NCBI GenBank assembly: GCA_049973945.1
Contig: JBMFJH010000013.1
Location: forward strand, 1-42,653
DNA from: Acd1 sp049973945
GTDB taxonomy: Archaea > Thermoproteota > Thermoprotei_A > Sulfolobales > Sulfolobaceae
Direction of reading: 5' to 3'
DNA: 42,653 nt
A program made the translations under genes and the position numbers. Within the stretch, counting starts at the first letter, position 1. Every line of letters begins with the position of its first letter. This document shows positions 14,801 through 23,315 of this stretch, piece by piece. The notes beneath the pieces were generated by a model. The model was not told the DNA's origin. It did no database searches and saw only the letters and a list, made by a program, of their open reading frames with translations.

Positions 14801-17800
14801 TCACGAACCACCTACGGACGTGGAATTAGAGGGTACAGAGAAGTCGGGTTGGACGTTTGAGTTAGCGGGAAGCGTGTCGGGGGTCTGTGCCGGGGCGGTC
14901 TGGGTGTACTGGCTGACCTCGTCCTGCGTCGCCTTCCTCACGGTAACGGTGAACTGTTGCACCATCCTGTGTCCCGTGAGCGGGTCGTAGCTCTTCGGCC
15001 ATAAGGTGGTCACTGCCCTGTTCCCGAAGTTCTTCAAAGCTCTCGTGGCGTAGCTGAGCCCTGGACTCGCCTGTCCCCAAGGCTCCGGCACACCTATGGT
15101 GTCTGGCCTGATCCATTCGGTCAAGTGGGCCCTCATTACCAGTTTGGCTCCGTTAAGCTTGCTCTCTATCACTATCCAGTCGCCCTCGTTGATTCCCAAC
15201 TGCTTGGCCACGGACTTGTTTATCCACGCTCTTTGGTAGATGTGTGCGTGGTAGCTGTTGGAGCTTATCGCTTCCAATATCGGGACGTTAGCGGTGTAAG
15301 TGTAAGCGATCATGGGAACCTTGAACTCTATGTAGAAGAACTCGGGCGGCGTAGGCTTGAAGGTCGGGTCGTTGTAGGGCGCTGGGGGCTCCACGAACTT
15401 GCCGGGGGTCACGGCGTAGCCGCCGTTCCACAATGGGGGCACGTAGGCCAGTATTGGATCCCACGTCGGGTCGTAGCCGAAGTTCTGTATTACATAATAG
15501 TAGAGTATCATCGAGTAGATTTCAATCCTCCCGGTAGGAGTCCCAGCGGCTGTGTCCCAGGGTATTCTCTTGCCTTCCTTCACGAAGTCATCGTAAGTCT
15601 TTGTCGTTATGACTCCGTTCTTCTTCAGCTGGTTCATGACTTCGTCCGGGGTCACGCCCAACTCCTCGGCCACCTGCTGGGACAGTATCGCGTCCATAGC
15701 CTTCGTCACAGCCCCTCCGACCCTCGGGTACGTGCCGTTTTTCATCAAGTACTGCGCGTTCTTTGCGACCTCTTCTTTCAAGATCTGCGCGAACTGATCT
15801 GCCGGCATGCCGAGCACGTTCGCGATCCACGCGGCGTATTTGTCTAGGAAGCCCATCTCGTAGGCGAGAATCGCGAGTATGTCCAGGTTCGGGACGCTGT
15901 ACGGGTAGACCCTAGGTACTGCCTGGAACCTCTTCCTATAACCCGAGTCGGGTGTGGCGCCCCTTTCCGTAATCGGATCCTCCCTCTCAGGATAGCTCGC
16001 GTCAGGGAGTATGACGTCTGCGTAAAGGGCCGTGTCCGTGGGGAAGACGTCTACCATGACGACGAAGGAGTTCGAAAGGACTTCCCTCCATTCGTCCTCT
16101 TGAAAGTCCTTTGCAGGGTTTACGCAGCAGGTCAAGATGGCCTTGATCTTGTACGGGCTCCCGTTCCAAGTGAGCTGCCCTTTATATGCTTCGTAGACGC
16201 CGGTGTCCGGGAAGAGGGAGAAAGCGGCAGCTGGCTTCAGTCCCTGCGAGGTCAGGTTCTGATTATACGCGCACCAAACCGCGGGGTAACCGTGGTTCCA
16301 GAACTTGGGGTTGCAGAAGGCGAAGACGGTCGCGAAGTACTGCATCATCTGGCCGGGGAGCTTCAGGGTAGGAATGGACATTAGGACTTCGGGCCTCTGT
16401 ATGACTATACCCGGCTTAACCTGGCCCGAGCTGACCATGTTCTTGTAAGTTTCGTACAACAATATCGCGCCCTCTCTGTGGCCCCCAGAGTAGATCCACC
16501 CTCCCTTCACGTCAATGTTCCCTGTCAAAGCCATAATGATCCCGATGGCCTTCCTCCACATCGTGGTGTAGTTACCCTGCTGTCCCTTCTGTCCCGAGGC
16601 GATGTCTATAGGTCTCATTGTTCCTACCCTGAAGTAGAACTCCTCGAGCAGGGACTTGTCGACGTCCGCGATCTGGGCGACGTAATCTATTGTGAAATGC
16701 GAGACTATCTGCTCGAGGGCCTGGAAGACCGTTACTAACTGCTTCCCGTCGGGCGTCGAGAGGTTGCTGACCCTCAATGCCGGTACTATCCTCTGCCCGG
16801 ACGTGGAGTAGGCGTTCGTGTGGCTGAACGGTGGAACCTCCACGATCTGGTTCGTTATCTCGTCGTATACGTAGAAGCCCTTGACCGTTCCATCAGAGTG
16901 GTAAGAAGCGTAGGGCACGTAGTAGCCGTTCTCCTGGTACACAAGGAACGGCGCGTTCGTGTGGTACCTGACGAAGTAGTCGTCGTAGTAGCCGTTCTCG
17001 ATCAAGTATTTGATCAGGCCCATGGCTACAGCCAGGTCGCTACCCGGCTTGACGGGTATCCACAGGTCGGCCTTGGAGGCGGACTCGCTCTGCCTCGGGT
17101 CCAGCACGACAACGTAAGCCCCCTTAGCTAGGCCCTTGCCGAACCTGGAGCCCTTGTTGACGAAGACGCCGGTGGGATTACCGTTGTTTCCCCAGATCAC
17201 AATAAGAGAGGAGTTCTCGAAGTCGTCAGCCAGCTCGTCCCCGTGTATGTCGAAAGTGCCGATAGTTATATTCATGCCCATGTGCTCCCCGAAGAGGCAG
17301 GGTTGCATAGGCGAGCCGACCATGGTCGGTATTTGTGAGGCGAAATTGAAGGGTATGAACTCGGGCCTGTAATTGGCACAGGGGATAGCACCCCCCATGA
17401 GCATCATTTCCCACGGCTTAACGTTCAGCTCCTGGAGCTTCTGCATAATGTATTGAATCGCTTCGGGCCACTCCGCCTCCCTGAAGGCCCAGGTCCCCTT
17501 GGGGCCCGTCCTGATTAGCGGCTTCTTTATCCTATCCTTGTTATAAGTTATCTGTAACCCGCTCCTTCCCCTCGCGCACAGCTTACCGTGATTCAACGTG
17601 GACAGGGGGTTCCCGTCGATTTCCCTCCCCCTTATGTAGGTTCCGTTCTGTTCCACGGTCACCAGGATGTCGCAGATTGACGAACAGATGCCGCACGTGC
17701 TCGGTACGTAACTGTACTGCCAGCCTGGGGGTAGCTGTTCGTAGTTCGTTTGAGCCGCGAAGATGTCGAAGCCGAAGTCCTTAGTCACGGCGAGGGATGC

Positions 17801-17887
17801 GGCCACCGCGGCCCCAGTTATTGCCGAGAGCTTGAGGAAGTCCCTTCTCGTTAGCCTCAAACTCGGTCGCGGTTCGCCCCCGTTCAT
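14801..17887 (-). CDS. sreA: SreA, molybdopterin catalytic subunit of sulfur reductase
   Basis: 1028 residues, close to the size of the A. ambivalens subunit. The Tat signal is clear: LTRRDFLKLSAITGAAVAAS (twin Arg at 14-15). The FS0 [4Fe-4S] ligands are C65, C68, C72 and C104 (TCGICSSIC and HGKLCARG). C197 in SPMQPCLFG is the likely molybdenum ligand. Further on there are the usual bis-MGD binding regions (VVLDPRQSESASKADLWIPV and GYAVTP). Function: reduces elemental sulfur or polysulfide outside the membrane using electrons from quinol. Relatives reduce thiosulfate or tetrathionate, which cannot be excluded. The gene opens the operon; TATA (CTTAAAAAC) sits about 30 nt upstream of the ATG. 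The frame is intact over 3 kb. Confidence 0.9.
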   Translation of the reverse strand: MNGGEPRPSLRLTRRDFLKLSAITGAAVAASLAVTKDFGFDIFAAQTNYEQLPPGWQYSYVPSTCGICSSICDILVTVEQNGTYIRGREIDGNPLSTLNHGKLCARGRSGLQITYNKDRIKKPLIRTGPKGTWAFREAEWPEAIQYIMQKLQELNVKPWEMMLMGGAIPCANYRPEFIPFNFASQIPTMVGSPMQPCLFGEHMGMNITIGTFDIHGDELADDFENSSLIVIWGNNGNPTGVFVNKGSRFGKGLAKGAYVVVLDPRQSESASKADLWIPVKPGSDLAVAMGLIKYLIENGYYDDYFVRYHTNAPFLVYQENGYYVPYASYHSDGTVKGFYVYDEITNQIVEVPPFSHTNAYSTSGQRIVPALRVSNLSTPDGKQLVTVFQALEQIVSHFTIDYVAQIADVDKSLLEEFYFRVGTMRPIDIASGQKGQQGNYTTMWRKAIGIIMALTGNIDVKGGWIYSGGHREGAILLYETYKNMVSSGQVKPGIVIQRPEVLMSIPTLKLPGQMMQYFATVFAFCNPKFWNHGYPAVWCAYNQNLTSQGLKPAAAFSLFPDTGVYEAYKGQLTWNGSPYKIKAILTCCVNPAKDFQEDEWREVLSNSFVVMVDVFPTDTALYADVILPDASYPEREDPITERGATPDSGYRKRFQAVPRVYPYSVPNLDILAILAYEMGFLDKYAAWIANVLGMPADQFAQILKEEVAKNAQYLMKNGTYPRVGGAVTKAMDAILSQQVAEELGVTPDEVMNQLKKNGVITTKTYDDFVKEGKRIPWDTAAGTPTGRIEIYSMILYYYVIQNFGYDPTWDPILAYVPPLWNGGYAVTPGKFVEPPAPYNDPTFKPTPPEFFYIEFKVPMIAYTYTANVPILEAISSNSYHAHIYQRAWINKSVAKQLGINEGDWIVIESKLNGAKLVMRAHLTEWIRPDTIGVPEPWGQASPGLSYATRALKNFGNRAVTTLWPKSYDPLTGHRMVQQFTVTVRKATQDEVSQYTQTAPAQTPDTLPANSNVQPDFSVPSNSTSVGGS

Positions 17888-18547
17888 AAGCGAAGTAAGA
17901 TTATATCTACATGGTTTTTAAGGATAGACGAAATTGTGATGTTAAATTATAAACCTAATGAGCTTTGTAAATGCAAATTAGGTAATTATTACGCACTAAC
18001 CGGCTTTGATTTAAACAATGTTAAATATGACCGCTTAGAACTATTTAACAGTATTGCATAGAAGTTTTCGTCTAAGATATTAATTAACATGATAAACATG
18101 CCAAATTAGATTAGTTTTACTTTTTCTTTTAATTTTTTTTATTTTCATATATATTTTTTAAAAATTATATTTTTCAGGCAAATATTAAGTACTAAAAGTA
18201 ACACAATTTAATTTTTAAGTTCTTGAAAAATACGATAATAAGGCACCACGCAGCTAACCAGGTACATCGCCGATTGACTAGCCTGAAGGCGTCCCGTTTC
18301 AGACGCGATCCCGCGCGTCTCAAGGCGTTTCGAGGCGATTCGCGGAGATAGAGCTTTTCCACACGTGCTACGAGAGGCCTTCCAAAGGGAAAAAAGCCCT
18401 TCTCACGTAGTCCGCACCATATCAGGAGCGCACCTCGACCCGTGTAAGGCTTTTTCCAATGGGAAGCGTTTCTCGTATCGATAACGTAATTACGTTTTTC
18501 AGAGATCGTACGTTCTATGAGTAATCAAACAGCGAGGGGAACAGGGA
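17888..18547. other. Long AT-rich leader between sreA and hypF remnant
   Basis: No gene seen in 660 bp. From about 17930 to 18250 the sequence is strikingly AT-rich (long T and A tracts), unlike the rest of the window. The sreA promoter is at the left end (TATA near 17919-17927, minus strand). From 18250 the composition turns GC-rich again, with a short perfect hairpin AGACGCG (18301-18307) / CGCGTCT (18314-18320). The AT block may host a regulator site for anaerobic or sulfur control. Confidence 0.45.
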
Positions 18548-18901
18548 TTGAGGAGGGCCTTTAGGGTTCTCTTGACTGGATTAGTGCAGGGTGTGGGCTT
18601 CAGGCCTTTCGTTTACAGGCTTGCTACGTTGAAAGGTTTGGCGGGCTTCGTTAGGAACAGGGGAGGGAGCGAGGTCGAGATCCTGGTAGAGGGCGAGGAG
18701 GGCCTACTCTACTCCTTTCTTCACGACCTTTACGCCAGGGCCCCGAGGGTCAGCAGGATAGACAAGGTCGTGGTGGAAGCTGTAGAGCCATTGAACTTCT
18801 CGGGGTTCTCGATTCTGCCAAGCGAGAGGAGGTTGAAGGAGAGGAGCGAAATCCCGCCCGACTTCTCTATTTGTGAAGACTGCCTGAGGGAAGTCCTCTA
18901 G
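18548..18901 (+). pseudogene. hypF: hypF remnant (N-terminal acylphosphatase domain only)
   Basis: 117 residues ending in a TAG. Residues 5-88 are an acylphosphatase domain: LLTGLVQGVGFRPFVYRLAT holds the GxVQGVGFR signature with the catalytic Arg, and FVRNRGGSEVEILVEG the conserved Asn. Then SICEDCLREVL is the first half of the zinc finger that follows in HypF. Full HypF proteins have about 750 residues (acylphosphatase, zinc finger, YrdC and Kae1-like domains) and make the carbamoyl group for the CN ligands of [NiFe] hydrogenase. Everything after the first CxxC is missing here. A free acylphosphatase would also be about 90 residues, but the zinc-finger start and flanking hydrogenase remnant favour a hypF stub. 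Confidence 0.8.
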
Positions 18902-19240
18902 AAGTACGGTTAAGACCTCAAAGTCGAGGGCGATCCGACGAAGGCCGTAGAGGAGTGCTATAGAAGGGCTTTAGGGGACGTGTTAAACAAGGCGTTATTG
19001 TCACGAATTAGAAGTGACTGGCGGATGAAGGAGAGAACGCACTCTACCTTAACTTAAGGGAAATCGACGGCATATCTCTCCTTTATTGCCTGAATCGGCT
19101 GGGACTGAGGACAAAAAGGGGGTTTCCTGAAATACTAGCGACGCGCCGTTAGAAATCAAAGGGTAAAACTCCGCGAACCTCCAACATTAGTTGTTGGAAG
19201 CTCCACGTGAGTAATATATACAAGAAAGGCGTAAACCCGT
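18902..19240. other. Orphan coding remnants and promoter of the phosphoesterase
   Basis: Short plus-strand reading segments without starts look protein-like: one ending around 19010 (EGDPTKAVEECYRRALGDVL) and one in another frame at 19025-19150 (ADEGENALYLNLREIDGISL). They do not match the part of HypF that should come next. A TATA box (TAATATATAC) at 19212-19221 serves the following gene. Confidence 0.3.
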
Positions 19241-19251
19241 TTCGAGCGAGC

Positions 19252-20097
19252 TTGGTCAAAGTGCTGATAGCCACAGACATTCACGTACCGTCGGAGCGCC
19301 TTTGGGTGGTGATGCAGGGGATCAAGATAACGAAGCCAGACGCGCTCATAGTCTCCGGAGACCTGACGGAGCACGGGTGGCTAGGTGAGGCGGAGAGGCT
19401 CTTCAATAAGCTTAGGCAGACTAACGTGAGAGTCGTGGCCGTCCTCGGGAACCACGACCTCTGGGCTTCTAAAGAGGAGGGTGACAGCCTCGCCAAGATA
19501 GAGAAGTGGGGTAAACTAGCTGAGAAGTACGGCGTCGAGCTCCTCGACGTGATGGGCAGGACGGAGCTAGGCGAGTACGACGTGGTGGGGAACGTAGGGT
19601 GGTACGACTACTCCTTCGCTCCTGGCTACACCGATTTCGACTATGAGAACTGTAACCCTTACGGCTGTAGCGTTTCGCACATCGCGAAGTATTGCCTGAA
19701 CTTATCGAACCGGTGCGATTGCGTCGGGAGGAAGTGGCACAACGACTGCGTCTACGTGAAGAACGTCGACTCCAAGGGGTTTGCGAGGGAGAACAAGGAG
19801 AAGATCAGGATGAACCTGAGGGCCAACAGGAAGGCCATAGTCGTGACCCATCACGCCCCGCTGAAGGAACTGGTGAAGCCCGAGTTGCACGATTTCTTCA
19901 ACGCCTACAACGGGCAGGACATGTCGGACGTCGTTTTCAACGGCAACTACTCGGACAGGCTGCACGTCTACGGACACCTTCACGACGGCTCGGTTTCGTC
20001 GAAGGTGGAAACGCGGGGCGTGACGTTCCTAAACGCCTACTCGTACCAGACGAGCGTTAGGGAATACGTCGACAAGGCCCTTATTGTGCTGGAGTGA
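19252..20097 (+). CDS. Calcineurin-like metallophosphoesterase
   Basis: About 281 residues. Metal ligands appear in family order: VLIATDIHVP (DxH), ALIVSGDLTEHG (GD), VLGNHDLWAS (GNHD), IVVTHHAPLK (H) and HVYGHLHDGS (GHxH). This gives a dinuclear metal centre that hydrolyses phosphomono- or diesters. An internal insertion with six Cys (YENCNPYGCSVSHIAKYC, then CDCVGRKWHNDC) between residues 125 and 170 is unusual; it could bind metal or form disulfides. No signal peptide, so cytoplasmic. The TATA box at 19212-19221 makes TTG 19252 (or GTG 19261) the start; the longer frame from 19207 begins inside the promoter. The substrate is unknown. Confidence 0.8.
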   Translation: MVKVLIATDIHVPSERLWVVMQGIKITKPDALIVSGDLTEHGWLGEAERLFNKLRQTNVRVVAVLGNHDLWASKEEGDSLAKIEKWGKLAEKYGVELLDVMGRTELGEYDVVGNVGWYDYSFAPGYTDFDYENCNPYGCSVSHIAKYCLNLSNRCDCVGRKWHNDCVYVKNVDSKGFARENKEKIRMNLRANRKAIVVTHHAPLKELVKPELHDFFNAYNGQDMSDVVFNGNYSDRLHVYGHLHDGSVSSKVETRGVTFLNAYSYQTSVREYVDKALIVLE

Positions 20098-20394
20098 CTG
20101 ATTACTAGCGAGCTGTCTGAGAAGCCCCTCGCGTCGTTTCTCCGCTCACCTTATTGACGTCTCGTGGTATACCGGCGAGTTGTCGTCGACGGAAGCTCGA
20201 ACGGGGGGAGGGGTCTGCCTCCCTCAATAGTGTTTAACTACGGTGCACCAAAACGGGACTTAGTTCGATCCTCTAAAGATCCTCATAACGAGCCACACCG
20301 ACATGGGGAGCGAGCGTCCTGGCGGGATATTAAGACGTATTTCCTCCTTATGACTAAACATGGTGTACTTCAACGTTATAGCTTTCGCCGGGTC

Positions 20395-21606
20395 TCAAAG
20401 CGTATCTGAGTTGTTAGGGCCCGTCATCCACCTCGCCAACCTTGAGAAGAGAGTGGCGCCGATCAAAGTCGTGAGGACGGCCATGAGGACGATCGCTAAT
20501 AACTCGGCATCGCTCAGCACTCCCAACGACTTACCGATGTAGGCCACGACTAAACCCACCTCGCCCCTCGGGGTCATCCCCACTGAGACGGCGAGGCTTG
20601 ACTTGAAGTCCCTTAGGCTCAAGTAAGCGAATGGCAGAATTCCCAGCATCTTAAAGACGAACGCTATCGCTGTCAGTTCGAGGGTGAGGTAGATGGCCTC
20701 CAAGTTGAAGAAGGAGGTCGGGTTTATCTGCATCCCTACGCTGACGAAGAACAGGGAGCCGAACACCGCCAGCAAGACATCGCTTATGTGGGCCACCTTC
20801 TCCCTCTTGATGCTCTCTGCTAGGGCTACACCCGCAATGAACGCGGCTATTACCGGCGAGAACCCCAGTATCACCATGATAGCGACGAGTCCGAAGAGCA
20901 CGACGAAGAAGAACTCATCTATGAGCCAATCCCCCACCCTGTTGGCCAACCTCGGGATGATGTAAATCGAGGCGAGGAAGATCACGAGCCACGCGACGAC
21001 GTAATATAGCACTATTTGCGTCGCAGTCAAGGGATTGAAAGCCGTTTGAGCGCCGATAAAGGCCAAGACTACCGACAGGAGGATCAAGTCAACCACGTCG
21101 TCCACCGCCGCGGAGGTCATCAGGAAATCCACCGGCCTCCCCTTCAACTTCCTCTCCACGATGACGCTGGAGACCGCGGCCAAGCTCGTCGCCCCCAACG
21201 CTGTGCCCATAATAAGCGCCGTCCCGTAGCCTAGAATCGGAGAGTAGACTAGGAAAGCGACAAGCGCCGGGAACAATGCGCCAGAAACCGCCGCCATATA
21301 GCCGTATATTCCGGCCTCCTTTAGCGGAGCTACCCCGTGCTCGAGTCCCGCGGCGAAGACCAGGAGGATCACGGCGAGCTCCGAGAGGAACAGCAGGTAC
21401 TCGTTCACCGTGAAGAGCGGTACGCCGAGGAGCTCGTTTATCATCCCTCCGAGCGAATGGGGTCCGAGAAGGAATCCCACCAAGACCTCTCCCACCAGGG
21501 CAGGGATCAGGAACTTTGATAGCCCCGTCCTAACGAGCTCTGCCAAGAATATGATAAGGGACACCTCGAGCAGAACGAGGGTCACGTCGAGGGGGGCCCC
21601 AGCCAT
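20395..21606 (-). CDS. Kef/NapA-type monovalent cation:proton antiporter (CPA2)
   Basis: About 403 residues from ATG 21606 with 11-13 hydrophobic segments. Typical CPA2 features: a first region VGEVLVGFLLGPHSLGG (GExxxGxxLGP), helix 5 with TSAAVDDVVDLILLSVVLAF where AAVDDVVDL carries the Asp pair for ion exchange, and a second set of helices including GVALAESIKREK. There is no C-terminal TrkA-N domain, so it is a bare transporter. It probably exchanges Na or K against H at the membrane. I chose ATG 21606: TTATAA lies 23-29 nt upstream, and the longer version adds 35 residues of implausible sequence. Confidence 0.85.
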   Translation of the reverse strand: MAGAPLDVTLVLLEVSLIIFLAELVRTGLSKFLIPALVGEVLVGFLLGPHSLGGMINELLGVPLFTVNEYLLFLSELAVILLVFAAGLEHGVAPLKEAGIYGYMAAVSGALFPALVAFLVYSPILGYGTALIMGTALGATSLAAVSSVIVERKLKGRPVDFLMTSAAVDDVVDLILLSVVLAFIGAQTAFNPLTATQIVLYYVVAWLVIFLASIYIIPRLANRVGDWLIDEFFFVVLFGLVAIMVILGFSPVIAAFIAGVALAESIKREKVAHISDVLLAVFGSLFFVSVGMQINPTSFFNLEAIYLTLELTAIAFVFKMLGILPFAYLSLRDFKSSLAVSVGMTPRGEVGLVVAYIGKSLGVLSDAELLAIVLMAVLTTLIGATLFSRLARWMTGPNNSDTL

Positions 21607-21814
21607 GCGCGAGTGTAATTGACGATCGGTTATAAGGTTTAACGTGATCCGCGATACGGCACTCGATTGCCGTACTGGTTCGCAAAGGGCTCCTTCAAGC
21701 GGTGAGGCCATAACTCGGGACTAAGGATCTCGGGGCGTCGTTTACCGTTTAGGACGGGGCAAGTCCACCATCGCTTCGGGACGGCCCCTGACTTGGGTAT
21801 GGGCTCATCAGGCG

Positions 21815-22426
21815 TTATTTCCTCGTCTTCCCTAATGCGAACAGCAAGTCCTCAGCGATGTAAACGCAGTGATCAGCTAACCTCTCTAAGTACTTCATCA
21901 CCATGAGGTCTGCGGCGTCGCACGGATCCGCGCACTTGATCGCTTTGGCGAAGAACTGCCTGAATGCGGCGTCGATTTCCTCGTCCATGCCTATAACTTT
22001 GCTCGCGGCTATGGCGTCCCTCTCCTTGAAAGCCTTGAAAGTCAGGGACAACATCTCCCTGACCTTCATCGTCACGTCTTTAACCGGTTCCTTGAAACAC
22101 TGCCCGTAGTTAAGGCCGGAGTCGGCGAAGACCCTCGCGGTGTCGAGGACGTACCTGGATATCCTGTAGAGGCCGTAGGATATCTCCAAAGCCGACTTCA
22201 AGTCTCGCAGGTCGGAGGCCAAAGGCTGGTACCTTACGATTATCTCGATCGCGATGTCGTGGACTTCCTCCTTCAGCTCCCTTAATTTAGTAGAGATCGA
22301 CTCTATTTCGTTTACCGCATCCGGCCCCCTCTCCACTAGGACGTCCATGACCTTGCTCGATAGCTCGAACATCTGGTTCAGAGCGGAGTGGAGCCTCTCG
22401 AGGCCCAGGTCTATTAGCCTGACCAT
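21815..22426 (-). CDS. phoU: PhoU, regulator of phosphate import
   Basis: 203 residues, all helical, with the duplicated three-helix bundle of PhoU. Conserved acidic/basic metal-binding motifs are present: VMDVLVERGPDAVNEIESIS in the first half and EEIDAAFRQFFAKAIKCADP near the end (ExxxD-like), with DLMVMKYLERLADHCVYIAE as the usual closing helix. PhoU binds the Pst transporter and limits phosphate uptake when phosphate is plentiful. It follows pstB by 1 nt on the same strand. There is no PhoR/PhoB pair nearby, as expected in archaea. Confidence 0.9.
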   Translation of the reverse strand: MVRLIDLGLERLHSALNQMFELSSKVMDVLVERGPDAVNEIESISTKLRELKEEVHDIAIEIIVRYQPLASDLRDLKSALEISYGLYRISRYVLDTARVFADSGLNYGQCFKEPVKDVTMKVREMLSLTFKAFKERDAIAASKVIGMDEEIDAAFRQFFAKAIKCADPCDAADLMVMKYLERLADHCVYIAEDLLFALGKTRK

Positions 22427-22427
22427 A

Positions 22428-23189
22428 TCAGGCCAACCTCCCTACCACGTACCTCTCCGTGAGCTCGTTCTTCGGGGTCGTGAAGATCTCCTTTGTGGGC
22501 CCCCACTCGATCAGCTGCCCTGAGTAGAGGAAGGCCACGTAGTCCGTGACCCTCGCCGCCTGGTGGGGGTTGTGAGATACTATCACTATGGTCAGCTCCT
22601 TCTTCAGCTCGGTGATCAGGCCCTCGATCTTCTGGGCGTTGACAACGTCAATCATTGAGGTTGGCTCGTCCATCAGCAACACCTTGGGCTTTAGGGCCAG
22701 CGCCCTCGCTATGGTCAACCTCTGCTGTTGCCCGCCAGAGAGCTGGGAAGCGGGTGAGCGGAGCCTGTCCTTGAGCTCGTCCCACAGACCAACTTTCTTC
22801 AGGACATCCTCTACGGTCTCGTTAATCACCTTCTTGTCCTTAATTCCGTGGGCCCTCATGGGAAAGGCTATGTTGTCGTATATGCTCATGTGCGGGAAGG
22901 GGTTGGGCTGCTGAAATACCATTCCTACCTCCCTCCTCAGCTCTATCGGGTCGTAGGAGAAGAGGTCTTTTCCCTCGTATATGACCGTTCCCTCAACTCT
23001 CGCGTGGTCGTGTAGCTCCCAAAGCCTGTTCAACACCCTCAGTAACGAGGACTTGCCCGACCCCGATGGGCCCATCAGGCCGAAAACCACGTTCCTTGGT
23101 ATCTCCAGCGAGACGTCCTTGAGTATCCTGTTGCCACCTAAGTAGAGGTTGAGGCGCTCGATCGTGAAGACCGGCCTCTCGCTCGACAC
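22428..23189 (-). CDS. pstB: PstB, phosphate ABC transporter ATPase
   Basis: 253 residues. Walker A GPSGSGKSSLLRVLNRL, Q-loop VFQQPNPFPHMS (with the PstB-typical Pro-Asn-Pro-Phe), ABC signature LSGGQQQRLTIAR, Walker B VLLMDEPTS with a switch His (IVSHNPHQAARV). It hydrolyses ATP in the cytoplasm to drive phosphate import through PstC-PstA. Start GTG 23187-23189, leaderless with TATA (CTAATATAC) about 27 nt upstream. Divergent to pstSCA and followed directly by phoU, so the importer is split over two back-to-back operons. Confidence 0.95.
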   Translation of the reverse strand: MSSERPVFTIERLNLYLGGNRILKDVSLEIPRNVVFGLMGPSGSGKSSLLRVLNRLWELHDHARVEGTVIYEGKDLFSYDPIELRREVGMVFQQPNPFPHMSIYDNIAFPMRAHGIKDKKVINETVEDVLKKVGLWDELKDRLRSPASQLSGGQQQRLTIARALALKPKVLLMDEPTSMIDVVNAQKIEGLITELKKELTIVIVSHNPHQAARVTDYVAFLYSGQLIEWGPTKEIFTTPKNELTERYVVGRLA

Positions 23190-23315
23190 GAGTTCATGAG
23201 AGAAGCGGTGTATATTAGCGAATTCTATATAAATTATATATGTCTAAATAGTACTACATAAACTACAGAGGTAACTTATATAATTCTTGTAGCATCCGTA
23301 GAGGCTGACCTAAAG
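23190..23315. promoter_or_regulatory. Divergent pst promoter region with AT palindrome
   Basis: A 126-bp AT-rich gap between pstB (minus) and pstS (plus). It contains a TATA element for pstB (CTAATATAC, about 23211-23219 on the minus strand), a TATA element for pstS (ACTTATATAA, 23273-23282), and a perfect palindrome TATATAA-A-TTATATA at 23226-23240 between them. The palindrome could be an operator that controls both operons in response to phosphate. Confidence 0.55.

Noticed and set aside
14801..17887. Assignment as arsenate, thiosulfate or tetrathionate reductase.
   Set aside because: The five-gene order with NrfD-type anchor, polyferredoxin and TorD-like chaperone matches the Acidianus sulfur reductase best; related substrates remain possible and are noted in the entry.
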